Positions 47,582-60,212 of a stretch of 64,000 bases of DNA are shown one piece after another; position 1 is the first letter of the stretch, and every line of letters starts with the position of its first letter. Both the position numbers and the translations under genes were made by a program. Below the pieces are notes generated by a model. It did no database searches, was not told the origin of the DNA, and saw only the letters and a program-made list of their open reading frames with translations. This DNA is from Ollibium composti. GTDB lineage: Bacteria; Pseudomonadota; Alphaproteobacteria; Rhizobiales; Rhizobiaceae. The stretch is taken from positions 62,001 through 126,000 of the forward strand of contig NZ_SSNY01000010.1 in the NCBI RefSeq assembly GCF_004801285.1. Reading direction: 5' to 3'.

Positions 47582-48613
47582 ATGAAACGCAGAGATTTCC
47601 TGATCGGAACCGCGGGCATCGGCCTCGCTGCGCCGCTCTTTAGCATGCTGCCGGCGACGGCCGAGGACGCCGCGCCGGAAAAGCCGGATCTCACGCTCGG
47701 CGTCGGCGGCAAGCCGCTGCTCTACTACCTCCCGCTGACGATCGCCGAACGGAAGGGCTTCTTCAAGGAGGAAGGGCTGAACGTCACGATCAACGACTTC
47801 GCCGGCGGTTCGAAATCGCTGCAGGCGCTGATCGGCGGTTCGGTCGACGTCGTTACCGGCGCCTACGAGCATACCATCCGCATGCAGGACAAGGGTCAGG
47901 ACATCACCGCCGTCTGCGACCTCGGCCGCTTCCCGGGCATCGTGATTGCGGTGCGCAAGGACCTTGCCGGAGAGATCAAGTCGGTTGCCGACCTCAAGGG
48001 CAGGAAGATGGGCGTCACCGCGCCGGGCTCCTCGACAGCGCTGATGCTGCAATACGCGTTGCAGAAGAACGGCCTGAAGGCCGACGACGTCGCCATGATC
48101 GGCATCGGCGGCGGCGCCAGCGCGGTCGCGGCGATCAAGAAAGGCGAGATCGACGGCCTGTCGCATCTCGACCCGGTGATCGCGCAACTGCAATTCGAGG
48201 GCGATATCGCCGTGCTGCTCGACACACGCACGGAAGCGGGCACGCGCGCCCTGTTCGGCGGGCCGAACCCGGCGGCGACGGTCTATGTCCAGCGCGCCTT
48301 CGCCGAGGCCAATCCCGTTACCATGCAGCGCACGGTCAACGCCTTCATGAAGGCACTGAAGTGGATCAGCGAGGCCAAGCCCGAAGACGTCGCCGCCACG
48401 GTGCCGGAGGAATACCTGCTCGGCAACAAGGACCTCTATATGCAGGCTTTCCAGAATTCCAAGGAGATGTATTCGCCGGACGGCATGGTGACCAAGGAAG
48501 GCTACGATTCGATGATGGGAGTGCTGAAGAAGCTCGACCCGGAACTCGCCAACGCCGACGTGCCCTACGAAAAGACGTTCGATCCGAAATTCGTGCAGGC
48601 GGCGAAAATCTGA
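47582..48613 (+). CDS. NitT/TauT-family ABC substrate-binding protein
   Basis: A 343-residue periplasmic protein. The signal begins MKRRDFLIGTAGIGLAAPLF, a twin-arginine-like pattern. It belongs to the NMT1/THI5-like (SsuA) fold with an ADLKGRKMGVTAPGSSTAL-like segment. The ligand is unknown. It is the last gene of the importer and is followed by a terminator. Confidence 0.9.
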   Translation: MKRRDFLIGTAGIGLAAPLFSMLPATAEDAAPEKPDLTLGVGGKPLLYYLPLTIAERKGFFKEEGLNVTINDFAGGSKSLQALIGGSVDVVTGAYEHTIRMQDKGQDITAVCDLGRFPGIVIAVRKDLAGEIKSVADLKGRKMGVTAPGSSTALMLQYALQKNGLKADDVAMIGIGGGASAVAAIKKGEIDGLSHLDPVIAQLQFEGDIAVLLDTRTEAGTRALFGGPNPAATVYVQRAFAEANPVTMQRTVNAFMKALKWISEAKPEDVAATVPEEYLLGNKDLYMQAFQNSKEMYSPDGMVTKEGYDSMMGVLKKLDPELANADVPYEKTFDPKFVQAAKI

Positions 48614-48640
48614 AGCGCCTTACCCACGATGATAACTTTC

Positions 48641-48665
48641 AACGGGGCCGTATCGGCCCCGTTTT
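48641..48665 (+). terminator. Rho-independent terminator of the importer operon
   Basis: AACGGGGCC (48641-48649) pairs with GGCCCCGTT (48655-48663) over a five-base loop, then TTTT. It abuts the corA stop at 48665, serving convergent transcription. Confidence 0.85.
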
Positions 48666-49753
48666 CATAGCCACTTCTTGCGCTTGAAGTAGATATACAT
48701 CGCGACCGCCACGGCGACCATGAAGCCCAGCGCGGCCGGATAGCCGTAATAGGCGCGCAGTTCCGGCATGTTCCAGGGCGAGGTGTCGGGATCGAAGTTC
48801 ATGCCCCAGACACCTACCAGGAAGGTCAGCGGGATGAAGATTGCCGAGACGATGGTGAGCAGCGAGATGACGTCGTTGGTACGCGCCTGGGAAAGCGACA
48901 GGTGCATCTCGATCAGCCCCGTCATGGTGTCGCGCTCCGTCTCGACCATCTCGATCAGCCGGATGGCGTGGTCGAGCGTGTCGTTGAAGAACACCTTCGT
49001 CTCGGCGTGAATGCAGGAGACCTCGCTGCGGACGATGGCCGCCAGCGCGTCGCGCAACGGCCACAGCACGCCCTTGAGGGCGTTGATGTGGCGGCGCATC
49101 TGCTGGAGTTGCAGCATCTGCTGCTTCTGCGGTGAATTCAGCATGGCGTCTTCTACTCTTTCGGCCATGTCGCCGGACGCCTCGATCGGAGCGAAGTAGC
49201 TGTCGACGATGGCGTCGATCAGCGCGTAGGCGAGATAGTCGGCGCCGCGCGTGCGCAGCCGGTTCGGGCTGGAGCTTTCGATGCGCTTGCGCACGGGATC
49301 GAACGGATCGCCCTCGCGCTCCTGGAAGGTGACGACGAAATTGTCGCCGAAGAAGACGGCGATCTGCTCGTAGCGGTGGGTGGCCGGATCGTCGATCATC
49401 GACAGGACGACGAAGGCGTGGTCGTCATAGAAATCGACCTTCGGACGCTGGCCGGTGTTGACGACGTCTTCCAGGGCCAGCGGATGCAGGCCGAAAATGC
49501 GGCCGATCTCCTCGACCACCGCGATATCGGCAAGGCCGGTGCAATCGAGCCAGACCAGCGGCCAGTGGCCGCGGCTCTTGACCACATCATTGAGGCCGGC
49601 GTCCTGGACGGTCCTGGTCTTCTCCGCCGCGATCAGCGTCAGCGTCAGCCGGGTCTGTTGCGCGGACGGATCGGCGATCAGCGTGCCGGGCGAGGCGCCG
49701 ACCGGCGAGCGCCGCGCCTTGCGCCTGATACGTTTGCCGTCAGCCTTCGCCAT
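48665..49753 (-). CDS. corA: CorA-type magnesium/divalent cation transporter
   Basis: A 362-residue protein. The C-terminal region has two membrane helices with the GMN selectivity motif in VWGMNFD and a basic tail (FKRKKWL). The N-terminal two-thirds is the cytoplasmic domain. ATG 49753 was chosen; the longer frame to 50014 overlaps truB. It lies between truB and the convergent importer. Confidence 0.9.
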   Translation of the reverse strand: MAKADGKRIRRKARRSPVGASPGTLIADPSAQQTRLTLTLIAAEKTRTVQDAGLNDVVKSRGHWPLVWLDCTGLADIAVVEEIGRIFGLHPLALEDVVNTGQRPKVDFYDDHAFVVLSMIDDPATHRYEQIAVFFGDNFVVTFQEREGDPFDPVRKRIESSSPNRLRTRGADYLAYALIDAIVDSYFAPIEASGDMAERVEDAMLNSPQKQQMLQLQQMRRHINALKGVLWPLRDALAAIVRSEVSCIHAETKVFFNDTLDHAIRLIEMVETERDTMTGLIEMHLSLSQARTNDVISLLTIVSAIFIPLTFLVGVWGMNFDPDTSPWNMPELRAYYGYPAALGFMVAVAVAMYIYFKRKKWL

Positions 49754-49824
49754 GTGCCGATTCCCGATCGGGCCAAGCCTATTGCGAGTCGGCTTGAGCG
49801 TGAATGCCCTGCCGGAGGTTGGCC

Positions 49825-50778
49825 TCAGCCGACGAAGACCCTTTTCGGCTTGAACATGCCGTGCTCGATGGCACCGATGGCGACGAGGCGGCCGCGCGCG
49901 GTGGCGCAGGCCTCCTCGGCCTCCAGCGGTGCGTCGCGGCCGCGCACGATGACGGCGTTGCCGAGTCTGAGCTTGGTCGCCGCGTCGTCGCCGACGGCGA
50001 CCTGCGGCAGGCAATCGAGCGCCGCCACCGTATCGATGAGGAAATCGTCTATCGCGGCGAAATCCATCGGCAGTTCGCCGCTCTCGGGCTGGCCGGCCTC
50101 ACCGAAGCGCGCCAGTTCCAGTTCCTTGACGGTGACGAAATCGTCCGGCGTGAAGGGATCGACCTCGGTGCGGCGCAGTTCCGCGATGTGACCATAGCAG
50201 CCGAGGTCGCGGCCCATGTCGCGCGCGAGCGAGCGCACATAGGTGCCCTTGCCGCACTCGATCTCGAAGACGGTACGGTCGGCGGAATGCTCGACGATAT
50301 CCAATCTACCGATTTCGACTTCCCGGGCGGGTATCTCCACCGTCTCGCCCTCGCGTGCAAGGTCGTAGGCGCGCTCGCCGGCGATCTTGATGGCGGAAAA
50401 CTGCGGCGGCGTCTGCATGATGACGCCGGTGTATTTCGGCATGACGGCGCGCACTTCCGCCTCCAACGGGCGCCTGTCGGAGCTTTTGGTCACCGGGCCT
50501 TCGAGGTCGTCGGTGGAACGCTCCTCGCCCCAGGCCACCGTGAAGCGGTAGACCTTGGCGCCGTCCTGCACGTAGGGCACCGTCTTGGTCGCCTCGCCGA
50601 GCGCGATCGGCAGCATGCCGGACGCCAGCGGGTCGAGCGTGCCGGCATGGCCGGCCTTCTCGGCCTGAAACAGCCACTTGATCTTCGAGACGGCTTCGGT
50701 CGAGCCCATGCCGACCGGCTTGTCGAGGATCACCCAGCCGGAAACGGGCCGGCCCTTCTTCTTGCGCGGGCGGGACAT
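49825..50778 (-). CDS. truB: tRNA pseudouridine-55 synthase
   Basis: A 317-residue pseudouridine synthase that makes psi55 in the T-loop. Catalytic Asp49 lies in [10 protein letters not shown]. It abuts rbfA (start 50778, rbfA stop 50779), typical of the nusA-infB operon. Confidence 0.95.
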   Translation of the reverse strand: MSRPRKKKGRPVSGWVILDKPVGMGSTEAVSKIKWLFQAEKAGHAGTLDPLASGMLPIALGEATKTVPYVQDGAKVYRFTVAWGEERSTDDLEGPVTKSSDRRPLEAEVRAVMPKYTGVIMQTPPQFSAIKIAGERAYDLAREGETVEIPAREVEIGRLDIVEHSADRTVFEIECGKGTYVRSLARDMGRDLGCYGHIAELRRTEVDPFTPDDFVTVKELELARFGEAGQPESGELPMDFAAIDDFLIDTVAALDCLPQVAVGDDAATKLRLGNAVIVRGRDAPLEAEEACATARGRLVAIGAIEHGMFKPKRVFVG

Positions 50779-51186
50779 CTATTCCTCATTCTCGTCGTCA
50801 TGCCGCAGGTCGCGCGCGACCTCGGGCGAATGCAGGAGATCGTTGATCTTCTGGAAATTGTCGTAGCTGGTGTCGAGCCGGAAGCGGAATTCGGGCATGT
50901 ATTTCATCTGCCTGAGCGCCGGCGACATGCGGCCGCGAATGAAGCGCGCGTGCCGGTTCAGCGCCTCGACCACCGCGGCGTCGTCCTTGGCACCGAGCGG
51001 CGCAACGAAGGCGGTGGCGATCTTCAGGTCCGGCGACATGCGCACTTCCGACACCGAGATCACCGTCGTCTCGATCAGGTCGTCGCGCACCTCGCCGCGC
51101 TGGAGCAGGTCGGAAAGCGCATGGCGCACCTGCTCGCCGACGCGCAACATGCGCTGGGAGGGACCGGAAGTGTTGGAACGGGGCAT
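50779..51186 (-). CDS. rbfA: Ribosome-binding factor A
   Basis: A 135-residue KH-fold 30S maturation factor with the conserved [15 protein letters not shown] and a C-terminal [17 protein letters not shown] segment. It assists late 16S processing. It lies between infB and truB. Confidence 0.93.
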   Translation of the reverse strand: MPRSNTSGPSQRMLRVGEQVRHALSDLLQRGEVRDDLIETTVISVSEVRMSPDLKIATAFVAPLGAKDDAAVVEALNRHARFIRGRMSPALRQMKYMPEFRFRLDTSYDNFQKINDLLHSPEVARDLRHDDENEE

Positions 51187-51272
51187 TGTCGTCTGTCCTG
51201 AAAGTCAAACGGCGCGGGATGGGACCGCGCCGTTGCCTGAAACGGAAGGCGGCTACCGCCTTCCTCGTCCGG

Positions 51273-53846
51273 TCATAGCGTGCGCGTCACCATCTCGACG
51301 CGGAAGCACTCGATGATGTCGCCGACCTGGATGTTCTCGTAGTTCTGGAACGCCATGCCGCATTCCTGCCCGACGGGAACCTCCGGCACCTCGTCCTTGA
51401 AGCGCTTCAAGGTCTTCAGCGTGCCTTCGTGAATGACGACGTTGTCGCGGATCAGGCGCACGCCCGCGCCGCGCTCGACCTTGCCTTCGGTGACGCGGCA
51501 GCCCGCGACCTTGCCGACCTTGGTGATGTTGAACACCTCCAGGATCTCGGCGTTGCCGATGAAGGTCTCGCGGCGTTCCGGCGACAGCATGCCTGACATC
51601 GCCGCCTTCACGTCATCCACGAGGTTGTAGATGATGTTGTAGTAGCGGATCTCGATGTCGGCCTGCTCGGCCGCCTGCCTGGCCTGCGCGTTGGCACGCA
51701 CGTTGAAGCCGATGATGGCGGCTCCCGACGTTTCGGCCAGCGTCACGTCGCTCTCGGTGATGGCGCCGGCGCCCGAATGGACGATGCGCGCGCGCACCTC
51801 GTCGTTGCCGAGCTTTTCGAGTGCCGCGTCGATCGCCTCGATGGAGCCCTGCACGTCGCCCTTGATGATGAGCGGGAACTCCTTGGTGCCGGCCTGCTGG
51901 AGCTGCGACATCATCTGCTCGAGCGAGCCGCGCTGGCCAGCATGCTTGGCCACCGCCTTGTCGCGGGCGAGCCGCTGACGGTATTCGGTGATCTCGCGGG
52001 CGCGGGCCTCGTTGTTGACGATGGCGAAGCGGTCGCCCGCCTGGGGCGTACCCTGGAGACCGAGCACCTCGACGGGCATTGCCGGCGGCGCTTCCTTGAC
52101 CTGCTCGCCACGGTCGTTGACCAGTGCGCGCACGCGGCCCCACTCGTTGCCGGCGACGAGGATCTCGCCGGGCAGCAGCGTACCGGTCTGCACCAGCACG
52201 GTGGCGACCGGGCCGCGGCCCTTGTCCAGCCGCGCCTCGATGACGACGCCTTCGGCGGTGCGATCGGGATTGGCCTTGAGGTCGAGGATTTCGGCCTGCA
52301 ACAGAATGGCTTCCAGGAGCTTGTCGATGCCGGCGCCCGTCTTGGCCGAGACCTCGACGTCCAGCGTCTCGCCGCCCATCTCTTCCACCACGATCTCGTG
52401 CTGGAGAAGCTGGGTGCGCACCTTCTGGGGGTTGGCCTCGTGCTTGTCGACCTTGTTGATGGCGACGATGATCGGCACGCCGGCGGCGCGGGCGTGATTG
52501 ATGGATTCCACCGTCTGCGGCATCACGCTGTCGTCGGCCGCCACCACCAGAACGGCGATGTCGGTGGACTGTGCGCCGCGCGCCCGCATCGCCGTGAAGG
52601 CGGCGTGGCCGGGCGTGTCGATGAAGGTGATCTGCTGGCCGTTCTTCTCGACCTGATAGGCGCCGATGTGCTGGGTGATGCCGCCCGCCTCGCCCGACTG
52701 GACGTGGGCGTTGCGGATGGCGTCGAGCAGCGAGGTCTTGCCGTGGTCGACGTGGCCCATGATCGTGACCACCGGCGGCCGCGACACAAGATCCTCCTCG
52801 CGGTCGGGGATGTTGAACAGCCCCTCCTCGATGTCGGACTCGGCGACGCGCTTGACGGTGTGGCCGAATTCGGAAGCGACCAGTTCGGCCGTGTCGGCGT
52901 CGATGACGTCGCCGGGCTTCATGATCTGGCCCTGCTTCATGAAGAACTTCACCACGTCGACGGCGCGCTCGGACATGCGCTGCGCCAGTTCCTGGATGGT
53001 GATCGTCTCGGGAATGGTCACTTCGCGCATCACCTTTTCGCGCGGCTCATTGTGCATGGCGCGCTTGAATTTCTCCTGGCGGCGGCGCATGGCCGCCAGC
53101 GAACGGGCGCGGGCGTCGCCATCCTCGGAAGACAGGGCGCTGTTCAGCGTCAGCTTGCCCTGGCGACGGTCAGCCTCGCCCTTGGTGCGGGCCGGCCTTG
53201 CCACTTCCGGCGCGACGGGACGGCGCATGGGGGCGACCGGGCCACGGCCGCGCGGCCGTGCTTCCTCCTCGTCGCCACCGGCGGCCTCGGCCGTCTGCGG
53301 CGCACGGCGACGCGCTTCTTCCTCGGCGCGGCGGCGCGATTCCGCCTCGGCCTTCAGGCGCGCTTCCTCTTCCGCCTGGCGGCGCGCCGATTCCTCGCGC
53401 TCGCGCTTGCGGCGCTCATCTTCCTCGGCACGGCGCTTGGCGTCCTCGGCGGCGCGGGCGCGATCCTCGGCCTCACGCGCCTGCGAACCCTCGAGAGCGC
53501 GGCGGCGGGCTTCCATCTCGCCACGCGACAGCTCGTTGAGGACCATCCGCTCCTGTGGCGGCGGCGCGGGGGGCGGCGGCGCGGGCGTGCGCGGCTCGGG
53601 CGCTGCCGGCGCAGGCGCGGCCGCTATCGCGGCCGGCGTCGGCCGCGGCGTGAAGACAGCAACCGGCTCCGGCTTCTCGCCGGGCTTTATGAACTTGCGC
53701 TTGGTCTCGACGACGACCGACTTGGTGCGGCCGTGCGAGAAATTCTGCCGCACGGTGCTCTGTTCGACACCCGGTCGCTTCAAGGTCAAGGTCTTCTTGG
53801 GGGTAACGCTCAAGGTCTTGTCGTCACCCGATTTCGTATCGCTCAT
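51273..53846 (-). CDS. infB: Translation initiation factor IF-2
   Basis: An 857-residue GTPase that places initiator tRNA on the ribosome. A long charged N-terminal region rich in RR, EE and A repeats (about residues 90-240) precedes the G domain: GHVDHGKT at 364-371, then DTPGHAAFT and NKVDK. C-terminal domains follow. The ATG at 53846 overlaps the YlxR stop by 4 bases. Confidence 0.97.
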   Translation of the reverse strand: MSDTKSGDDKTLSVTPKKTLTLKRPGVEQSTVRQNFSHGRTKSVVVETKRKFIKPGEKPEPVAVFTPRPTPAAIAAAPAPAAPEPRTPAPPPPAPPPQERMVLNELSRGEMEARRRALEGSQAREAEDRARAAEDAKRRAEEDERRKREREESARRQAEEEARLKAEAESRRRAEEEARRRAPQTAEAAGGDEEEARPRGRGPVAPMRRPVAPEVARPARTKGEADRRQGKLTLNSALSSEDGDARARSLAAMRRRQEKFKRAMHNEPREKVMREVTIPETITIQELAQRMSERAVDVVKFFMKQGQIMKPGDVIDADTAELVASEFGHTVKRVAESDIEEGLFNIPDREEDLVSRPPVVTIMGHVDHGKTSLLDAIRNAHVQSGEAGGITQHIGAYQVEKNGQQITFIDTPGHAAFTAMRARGAQSTDIAVLVVAADDSVMPQTVESINHARAAGVPIIVAINKVDKHEANPQKVRTQLLQHEIVVEEMGGETLDVEVSAKTGAGIDKLLEAILLQAEILDLKANPDRTAEGVVIEARLDKGRGPVATVLVQTGTLLPGEILVAGNEWGRVRALVNDRGEQVKEAPPAMPVEVLGLQGTPQAGDRFAIVNNEARAREITEYRQRLARDKAVAKHAGQRGSLEQMMSQLQQAGTKEFPLIIKGDVQGSIEAIDAALEKLGNDEVRARIVHSGAGAITESDVTLAETSGAAIIGFNVRANAQARQAAEQADIEIRYYNIIYNLVDDVKAAMSGMLSPERRETFIGNAEILEVFNITKVGKVAGCRVTEGKVERGAGVRLIRDNVVIHEGTLKTLKRFKDEVPEVPVGQECGMAFQNYENIQVGDIIECFRVEMVTRTL

Positions 53847-54493
53847 TCCACATCCTCTGCGGCATCATCTTCGCCGGCAACCGCCGCAAGCATTGCCAAA
53901 TCATCCAGGGAACCGCCCCGGTATCGGTCGAGCGCAACCATGCGCTTCAGGACCGCGCGACCCGCGTCCGACGCGAGAACGGCAGCATGTATCACATTTG
54001 CCCCCCCCAATGCCAAACCCAATTCCGCCTCGGCGAAAAGTTTGTAGGCAGGGATGGCAGGCCCGCCAAGATGGACGGTGGCGCGCCGGGCCTGGCTGAT
54101 CTTGCGCACGCCGTCCTCGGAAGCCTCGGCCGCATGCAGCACGGCAACCGCCTTGCCGGAGCGGACGGCGCCGTCGACCTTGGCCGCTCCCAGCGCCACC
54201 ATACCTGCCTTGCGGGCAAGGCCCAGCGACCCCAGTACCGCCTTCGCCAGCAAAGCGTCGACCATGGCGCCGAGATCGGGGGGCACGACGACCTGCCGCT
54301 TGAAGGCGCGGGCAAAATGGCCCTTGGCCGCCGCCTTGTCGACATATAGGCGCTCGGCGCTGACCCAGCAACCGCGGCCGGGCAAGGTTCGCTTCAGATC
54401 GGGGACGACGGCCGAATCCGGGCCGACGACGAACCGGATGAGGTCATCCGGCTCGGCGTGCTTCCTGGTGACGATGCAGGTGCGATCGTTCAT
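53843..54493 (-). CDS. YlxR (DUF448) and L7Ae-like fusion protein
   Basis: A 216-residue protein with an N-terminal YlxR/DUF448 domain (about residues 1-75: [12 protein letters not shown] and [11 protein letters not shown]) and a C-terminal L7Ae-like RNA-binding domain (about 100-190: [20 protein letters not shown]). It is fused where other bacteria have separate genes, which is common in alphaproteobacteria. It lies between nusA and infB. ATG 54493 was chosen over a TTG at 54502. Confidence 0.9.
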   Translation of the reverse strand: MNDRTCIVTRKHAEPDDLIRFVVGPDSAVVPDLKRTLPGRGCWVSAERLYVDKAAAKGHFARAFKRQVVVPPDLGAMVDALLAKAVLGSLGLARKAGMVALGAAKVDGAVRSGKAVAVLHAAEASEDGVRKISQARRATVHLGGPAIPAYKLFAEAELGLALGGANVIHAAVLASDAGRAVLKRMVALDRYRGGSLDDLAMLAAVAGEDDAAEDVE

Positions 54494-54525
54494 CTCGTCC
54501 AAGGGCTGCCCCGATGCGTCTCATC

Positions 54526-56127
54526 TCACGCTTCGGCCGCTTCGGCGGCTTCAGCGTCGGCGGCCTCGGCCTGGGCTTCCTCCTCGGAAATCCAGCCGGC
54601 CTTGAGGCGAGCCGCCAACACCATCTGCTCGGCCTCGGCCCTGGAGACGCCATGGTCGGCGAGCACACCCGGATAAACCTTGGTCTCGCCGTCCTTGCGT
54701 TCCTTCCAGCCGACGAGGTCGTCGGCGGCGTAGCCGGCGAAGTCCTCGATGGTCTTCACGCCGTCCTCGCCGAGCGCCACCATCATGGCGGTGGTGACGC
54801 CGGGAATCTCGCGCAGCTCGTCCTTGACGCCGAGCTTCTTGCGGGCGGCATCCTGCTCGGCCTCGATCTTCTCCAGATATTCGCGGGCGCGCGTCTGGAT
54901 CTCGGTCGCGGTGTCCTCGTCGAAGCCGTCGATGGAAGAGATTTCATCCGGCTCGACATAGGCAACTTCCTCGACCGAGGTGAAGCCCTCGGAAGCCAGC
55001 ACCTGGCCGACCATCTCGTCGACGTCGAGCGCTTCCATGAACAGGTTCGAACGCTCGGTGAACTCCTTCTGGCGGCGCTCGCTTTCTTCCTGCTCGGTCA
55101 GGATGTCGATGTCCCAGCCGGTGAGCTGGGACGCCAGACGCACGTTCTGGCCGCGACGGCCGATGGCGAGCGACAGCTGGTCGTCAGGCACGACGACCTC
55201 GATGCGCTCGGCATCCTCGTCGAGCACCACCTTGGCGACCTCGGCCGGCTGCAGCGCGTTGACGATGAAGGAGGCGGCGTTCGGCGACCACGGAATGATG
55301 TCGATCTTCTCGCCCTGCAACTCGCCGACCACGGCCTGCACGCGCGAACCGCGCATGCCGACGCAGGCGCCGACCGGATCGATCGACGAATCGCGGGAGA
55401 TGACGGCGATCTTGGCGCGCGAGCCCGGATCGCGGGCCACCGACTTGATCTCGATGATGCCGTCGTAGATTTCCGGCACTTCCATGGTGAAGAGCTTGGC
55501 CATGAACTGCGGATGGGTGCGCGACAGGAAAATCTGCGGGCCGCGCTGCTCGCGGCGCACGTCGTAGACATAGGCGCGCACGCGGTCGCCATACTTGTAG
55601 TTCTCGCGCGGGATCAGCTCGTCGCGGCGGATGATCGCCTCGCCGCGGCCGAGATCGACGATGACGTTGCCGTATTCGACGCGCTTGACCGTGCCGTTGA
55701 CGATCTCGCCGATGCGGTCCTTGTATTCGTCATACTGGCGGTCGCGCTCGGCCTCGCGCACCTTCTGGACGATGACCTGCTTGGCCGACTGGGCGGCGAT
55801 GCGGCCGAAATCCATCGGCGGCAGCTGCTCGGCGATGAAGTCGCCGATCTGGGCGTCGGGATTGCGCTCGCGCGCCGACGACAGCGCGATCTGGGTGGCG
55901 TAGTCCTCGACCGTCTCGACCACTTCCATCAGCCGCTGCAGCTTCATCTCGCCCGTGTTGGGGTTGATGTCGGCGCGGATGTTGGTTTCCTGGCCATAGC
56001 GCGAGCGCGCCGCCTTCTGGATCGCGTCGGCCATGGCGGCAATGACGATTCCCTTGTCGATCGACTTTTCCCGCGCGACGGCGTCGGCGATCTGCAAAAG
56101 TTCGAGCCTGTTGGCACTGACAGCCAT
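54526..56127 (-). CDS. nusA: Transcription elongation factor NusA
   Basis: A 533-residue factor with an N-terminal domain (about 1-130), S1 and tandem KH domains, and acidic repeats near the C-terminus (about 370-530). It regulates pausing, termination and antitermination. It starts [20 protein letters not shown]. It lies between rimP and ylxR. Confidence 0.97.
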   Translation of the reverse strand: MAVSANRLELLQIADAVAREKSIDKGIVIAAMADAIQKAARSRYGQETNIRADINPNTGEMKLQRLMEVVETVEDYATQIALSSARERNPDAQIGDFIAEQLPPMDFGRIAAQSAKQVIVQKVREAERDRQYDEYKDRIGEIVNGTVKRVEYGNVIVDLGRGEAIIRRDELIPRENYKYGDRVRAYVYDVRREQRGPQIFLSRTHPQFMAKLFTMEVPEIYDGIIEIKSVARDPGSRAKIAVISRDSSIDPVGACVGMRGSRVQAVVGELQGEKIDIIPWSPNAASFIVNALQPAEVAKVVLDEDAERIEVVVPDDQLSLAIGRRGQNVRLASQLTGWDIDILTEQEESERRQKEFTERSNLFMEALDVDEMVGQVLASEGFTSVEEVAYVEPDEISSIDGFDEDTATEIQTRAREYLEKIEAEQDAARKKLGVKDELREIPGVTTAMMVALGEDGVKTIEDFAGYAADDLVGWKERKDGETKVYPGVLADHGVSRAEAEQMVLAARLKAGWISEEEAQAEAADAEAAEAAEA

Positions 56128-56171
56128 TTCTTTCTCCCTGACAAGGCCGCCTTTCGCGGGCGGCCGCTCAA

Positions 56172-56798
56172 TCAGCTTTCAATTTCGGTTTCGTCGGCCG
56201 CTTCGGCGCTTTCGACCATCTCGCCGCGATGCTTCTTCGCTTCCTTGCGGGCGCGGTTGTCCTTCGACAGCGCGTCGCGGATCAGGTCGTCGGTGAGGAT
56301 CAGCCTCGCCTCGGCTATGGCGTCGTAAGGAACGCTGACGCGCGGTTCCTCGCCGTAAGCGGCTTCGCGTTCGATCACCACCGCATCCTCGCCGGCCTCG
56401 GCGATGCGCCCCTTGAAGCGCTTGCGCTCGGCAACCAGCGTCGCGGTTTCCATCTTCACCAGATGACCGGCCCAGGTCGAGAAATCCGACTTGCGCACCA
56501 ACGGACGGTCGATGCCCGGCGACGACACTTCGAGGTGATAAGCCTTCTCGATGGGATCGTCGACATCGAGCGCCGGGGACACGGCGCGGCTGACCTCTTC
56601 GCAATCCTCGACGGTCATGGTGCCGTCGTTGCGCTCGGCCATGATCTGGAGGGTCAGGCCGTTCTGGCCGGACAGGCGCACGCGCACGAGGCGGAAGCCC
56701 ATGCCGCGCAGCACCGGCTCGACGATCATGGCGATGCGCGCATCGATGCCGCTCTCGCGGATGATGCGGTCGTCGCCGTCGGTCACGCTCTCTGCCAT
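56172..56798 (-). CDS. rimP: Ribosome maturation factor RimP
   Basis: A 208-residue 30S maturation factor. Recognisable segments are [31 protein letters not shown] (in shorter parts) and FKGRI. ATG 56798 has GGAA a few bases upstream; the long frame to 56909 adds 37 residues that are not family-like. It is the first gene of the nusA operon. Confidence 0.93.
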   Translation of the reverse strand: MAESVTDGDDRIIRESGIDARIAMIVEPVLRGMGFRLVRVRLSGQNGLTLQIMAERNDGTMTVEDCEEVSRAVSPALDVDDPIEKAYHLEVSSPGIDRPLVRKSDFSTWAGHLVKMETATLVAERKRFKGRIAEAGEDAVVIEREAAYGEEPRVSVPYDAIAEARLILTDDLIRDALSKDNRARKEAKKHRGEMVESAEAADETEIES

Positions 56799-57062
56799 CG
56801 GTTCCAGTCGGTCGCCTTTCGGGCGGCCGGTAACAAAAAAGAGCGGGACCGGGTGGACCCACTCTTCGTCATACCGACCAAGAATTTGATGCCGATATAG
56901 ACGATCCATGCCGGCGTTTCAAGTCCGAAAGGCCGGCGGGCAAGCCACGCGCCGGGCGCAAGACGGCCATGCGCCAGGCGCCCTACCCGCACGGCGGGGC
57001 AACTCCTATCTATGGTGCAATGCAGCACAGATGGTGCAGCACTGCGTACGAAAGGAATTGTC

Positions 57063-57230
57063 ATGAGCAAGCGCAGCACTTTTGCAACGATTGCGGACGC
57101 GATCAACGTCCTCGGCAGCGCCGTGGCAGCCGCCTATGCGGCCGAAGCCGGCCATCGTCCGAAGGCGCGCGACCTGACCAATCTCGGCATCGAGCCGAAG
57201 GCGTTCAGGGATATCCGCCGCTACTATTGA
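57063..57230 (+). CDS. Small orphan protein of 55 residues, function unknown
   Basis: A 55-residue frame with a good AAAGGAATTGTC-ATG start. It begins MSKRSTFATIADAINVLGSA, is alanine-rich and moderately basic, and ends RRYY. Upstream direct repeats (TGGTGCA and CAGCAC twice, near 57011-57043) are seen. It is convergent to the flavin reductase (stop 57234, four bases away). I do not recognise the family. The start signals suggest it is real. Confidence 0.6.
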   Translation: MSKRSTFATIADAINVLGSAVAAAYAAEAGHRPKARDLTNLGIEPKAFRDIRRYY

Positions 57231-57233
57231 GCC

Positions 57234-57899
57234 TTACCGCTCGAACACCAGATTGGTGGCGGCGGCGCCGAGCTCGGTCAGCGCGGCGTTGATGTCGGCG
57301 ACCATCTTGTCCGGTCCGCAGACATAGAAATGCTGACCGAAGTCGCCGGCATGGTCTCGCAGGAAGGCCTTGTCGACCGGGCCGGCGGGAAACGTCTTGC
57401 CGTCGCCGCGCGTCACCACGAACAGATGCTCGAGGCCGGGCATTTTCTCCCATAGATCGCGCAGGATGATGTCGTCTTCCGTGCGGTTGGTGAAGATCAG
57501 CCGATGGCCTGCGACCGCCTTCCTGTCGGCAAGGTCGCGCAGGATGGCGATGAAGGGCGTGATACCGGCGCCGCCGGCAATGAAGGTGCCCTTGCCCTTG
57601 TATTCGATCGTGCCCCACGGATCGTCGATCAGCAGCGCATCGCCCGGCCCGAGCGTTGCCAGCCGATTGGTGACACCGTCGTGGTCCGTATAGGTCTTGA
57701 TGGTGAATTCCAGGTCCGGCCACTGGCTGAGGCCGGTGAAGGTGAAGGGCCGCTTTTCCTCGCGCCAGCCGTCCTGGTCGATCGAGACCTCGGTCGCCTG
57801 TCCGGGAACGAAGGCGTAGCCGTCCGGTCGTTCGAACCGGAACCGGCGCACATTGTGCGTGACATTCTCGGCTTCGAGGATTTTGACCCGGTGCGCCAT
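57234..57899 (-). CDS. Ferredoxin-NADP reductase-like flavoprotein
   Basis: A 221-residue FAD/NAD(P)-binding oxidoreductase. The FAD segment EEKRPFTFTG and the NAD(P) loop GGAGITPFIAIL are clear, and the C-terminus has VCGPDKMVADI. No iron-sulfur domain is present. The electron acceptor is unknown; it could be a ferredoxin or flavodoxin, or another partner. Confidence 0.85.
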   Translation of the reverse strand: MAHRVKILEAENVTHNVRRFRFERPDGYAFVPGQATEVSIDQDGWREEKRPFTFTGLSQWPDLEFTIKTYTDHDGVTNRLATLGPGDALLIDDPWGTIEYKGKGTFIAGGAGITPFIAILRDLADRKAVAGHRLIFTNRTEDDIILRDLWEKMPGLEHLFVVTRGDGKTFPAGPVDKAFLRDHAGDFGQHFYVCGPDKMVADINAALTELGAAATNLVFER

Positions 57900-57988
57900 A
57901 ACACTTCTCCCTGCCCGTATCGTCTTGAGCCTGCATCGTCTTGGATGCCGGCAAGCCTATCAGGTTCCCGCGCGGTTGCGCTATCGGT

Positions 57989-58708
57989 TCAACGGCGCAG
58001 AAAGGTCAGATAGGCGGGCTTGCGGCCTTCGCGGACGGCCTTGGCCTCGTAGCGCGTGCCCGGCCAGCCGGGATAGGGCTCGTGCCAGTCGCGCGAAGAG
58101 ACCGCCTGCCAGTCGAAGGCGCCGTGGGCGCGGCAGGCAAGCAGGGTCCAGTTGACGTAACTGCCGATATCGGAGGCGAAGCAGAAGCGGCCGCCCGGCT
58201 TCAGCACGCGGGCGAAGCGGTCGAGATTGGCCTTGCCGACGAAACGCCGTTTCCAGTGCCGCTTCTTCGGCCAGGGGTCGGGATAGAGCAGGTCGATGCC
58301 GTCGAGCGAGGCCGGCGGCAGCCAGTCGAGCAGGCGGGTGGCGTCGTCGTCATAGACGCGCAGGTTCGCCAGCGGCTCCCGCTCCACCGCCGTCATCAGC
58401 TTGGCCATGCCGTTGACGAAGGGCTCGACGCCGATGAAGCCGGTGGAAGGCGCCGCCTTCGCCTCATGCAGCAGATGCTCGCCGCCGCCGAAGCCGATTT
58501 CCAGACGCACAGACGAAACCGGAGCCGCAAACAAGGCCGCGAGTGCGGCAGGTGCCGCCTTCGCAAGGTCTATGCCGTAGCGGGACAGGCCGGCGGCAAG
58601 GGCCGCCGCCTGATGCGGGCGGATCGCCTTGCCATGGCGCCGTCCGAAAAAGGCCTCGCTGGAGCGGCTCGGCCGCCGTTCCTCGGCCGGGAGTTCCGGA
58701 GCCGTCAT
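57989..58708 (-). CDS. trmB: tRNA (guanine-N7)-methyltransferase
   Basis: A 239-residue SAM enzyme making m7G46 in tRNA. The SAM loop [14 protein letters not shown] and [15 protein letters not shown] are diagnostic. ATG 58708 was chosen ([13 protein letters not shown]); the long frame overlaps metK. It follows metK with a five-base gap. Confidence 0.94.
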   Translation of the reverse strand: MTAPELPAEERRPSRSSEAFFGRRHGKAIRPHQAAALAAGLSRYGIDLAKAAPAALAALFAAPVSSVRLEIGFGGGEHLLHEAKAAPSTGFIGVEPFVNGMAKLMTAVEREPLANLRVYDDDATRLLDWLPPASLDGIDLLYPDPWPKKRHWKRRFVGKANLDRFARVLKPGGRFCFASDIGSYVNWTLLACRAHGAFDWQAVSSRDWHEPYPGWPGTRYEAKAVREGRKPAYLTFLRR

Positions 58709-58713
58709 GGCGG

Positions 58714-60033
<1,320 letters not shown>

Positions 60034-60084
60034 GGGTGTCCCCACTGGAAAATGGCCGGCACACCGCCAGCCTGGCGCCGATCC

Positions 60085-60114
60085 TGTTAGCGGGCCGCCC
60101 GACCGTCCGTCAAG
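60085..60114 (-). promoter_or_regulatory. Possible metK promoter
   Basis: On the minus strand CTTGACG (rhizobial-type -35) is 17-18 bases upstream of CTAACA, which is a weak -10. It sits 50-80 bases before the metK GTG. A CGCC/GGCG mini-hairpin lies between the promoter and the start. Confidence 0.4.
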
Positions 60115-60212
60115 ACAGCCACGGGGATCAGTCTGCCAATCCAGAGGCCGCCAGGAGAACAAAAATCCGGAGCAGCGACGTGCCCCGGCGCATTGCAGGC
60201 AACAGGCAAACG

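Noticed and set aside
51777..54047. 756-residue plus-strand frame opposite infB
   Set aside because: Mirror of infB repeats; no known domain.
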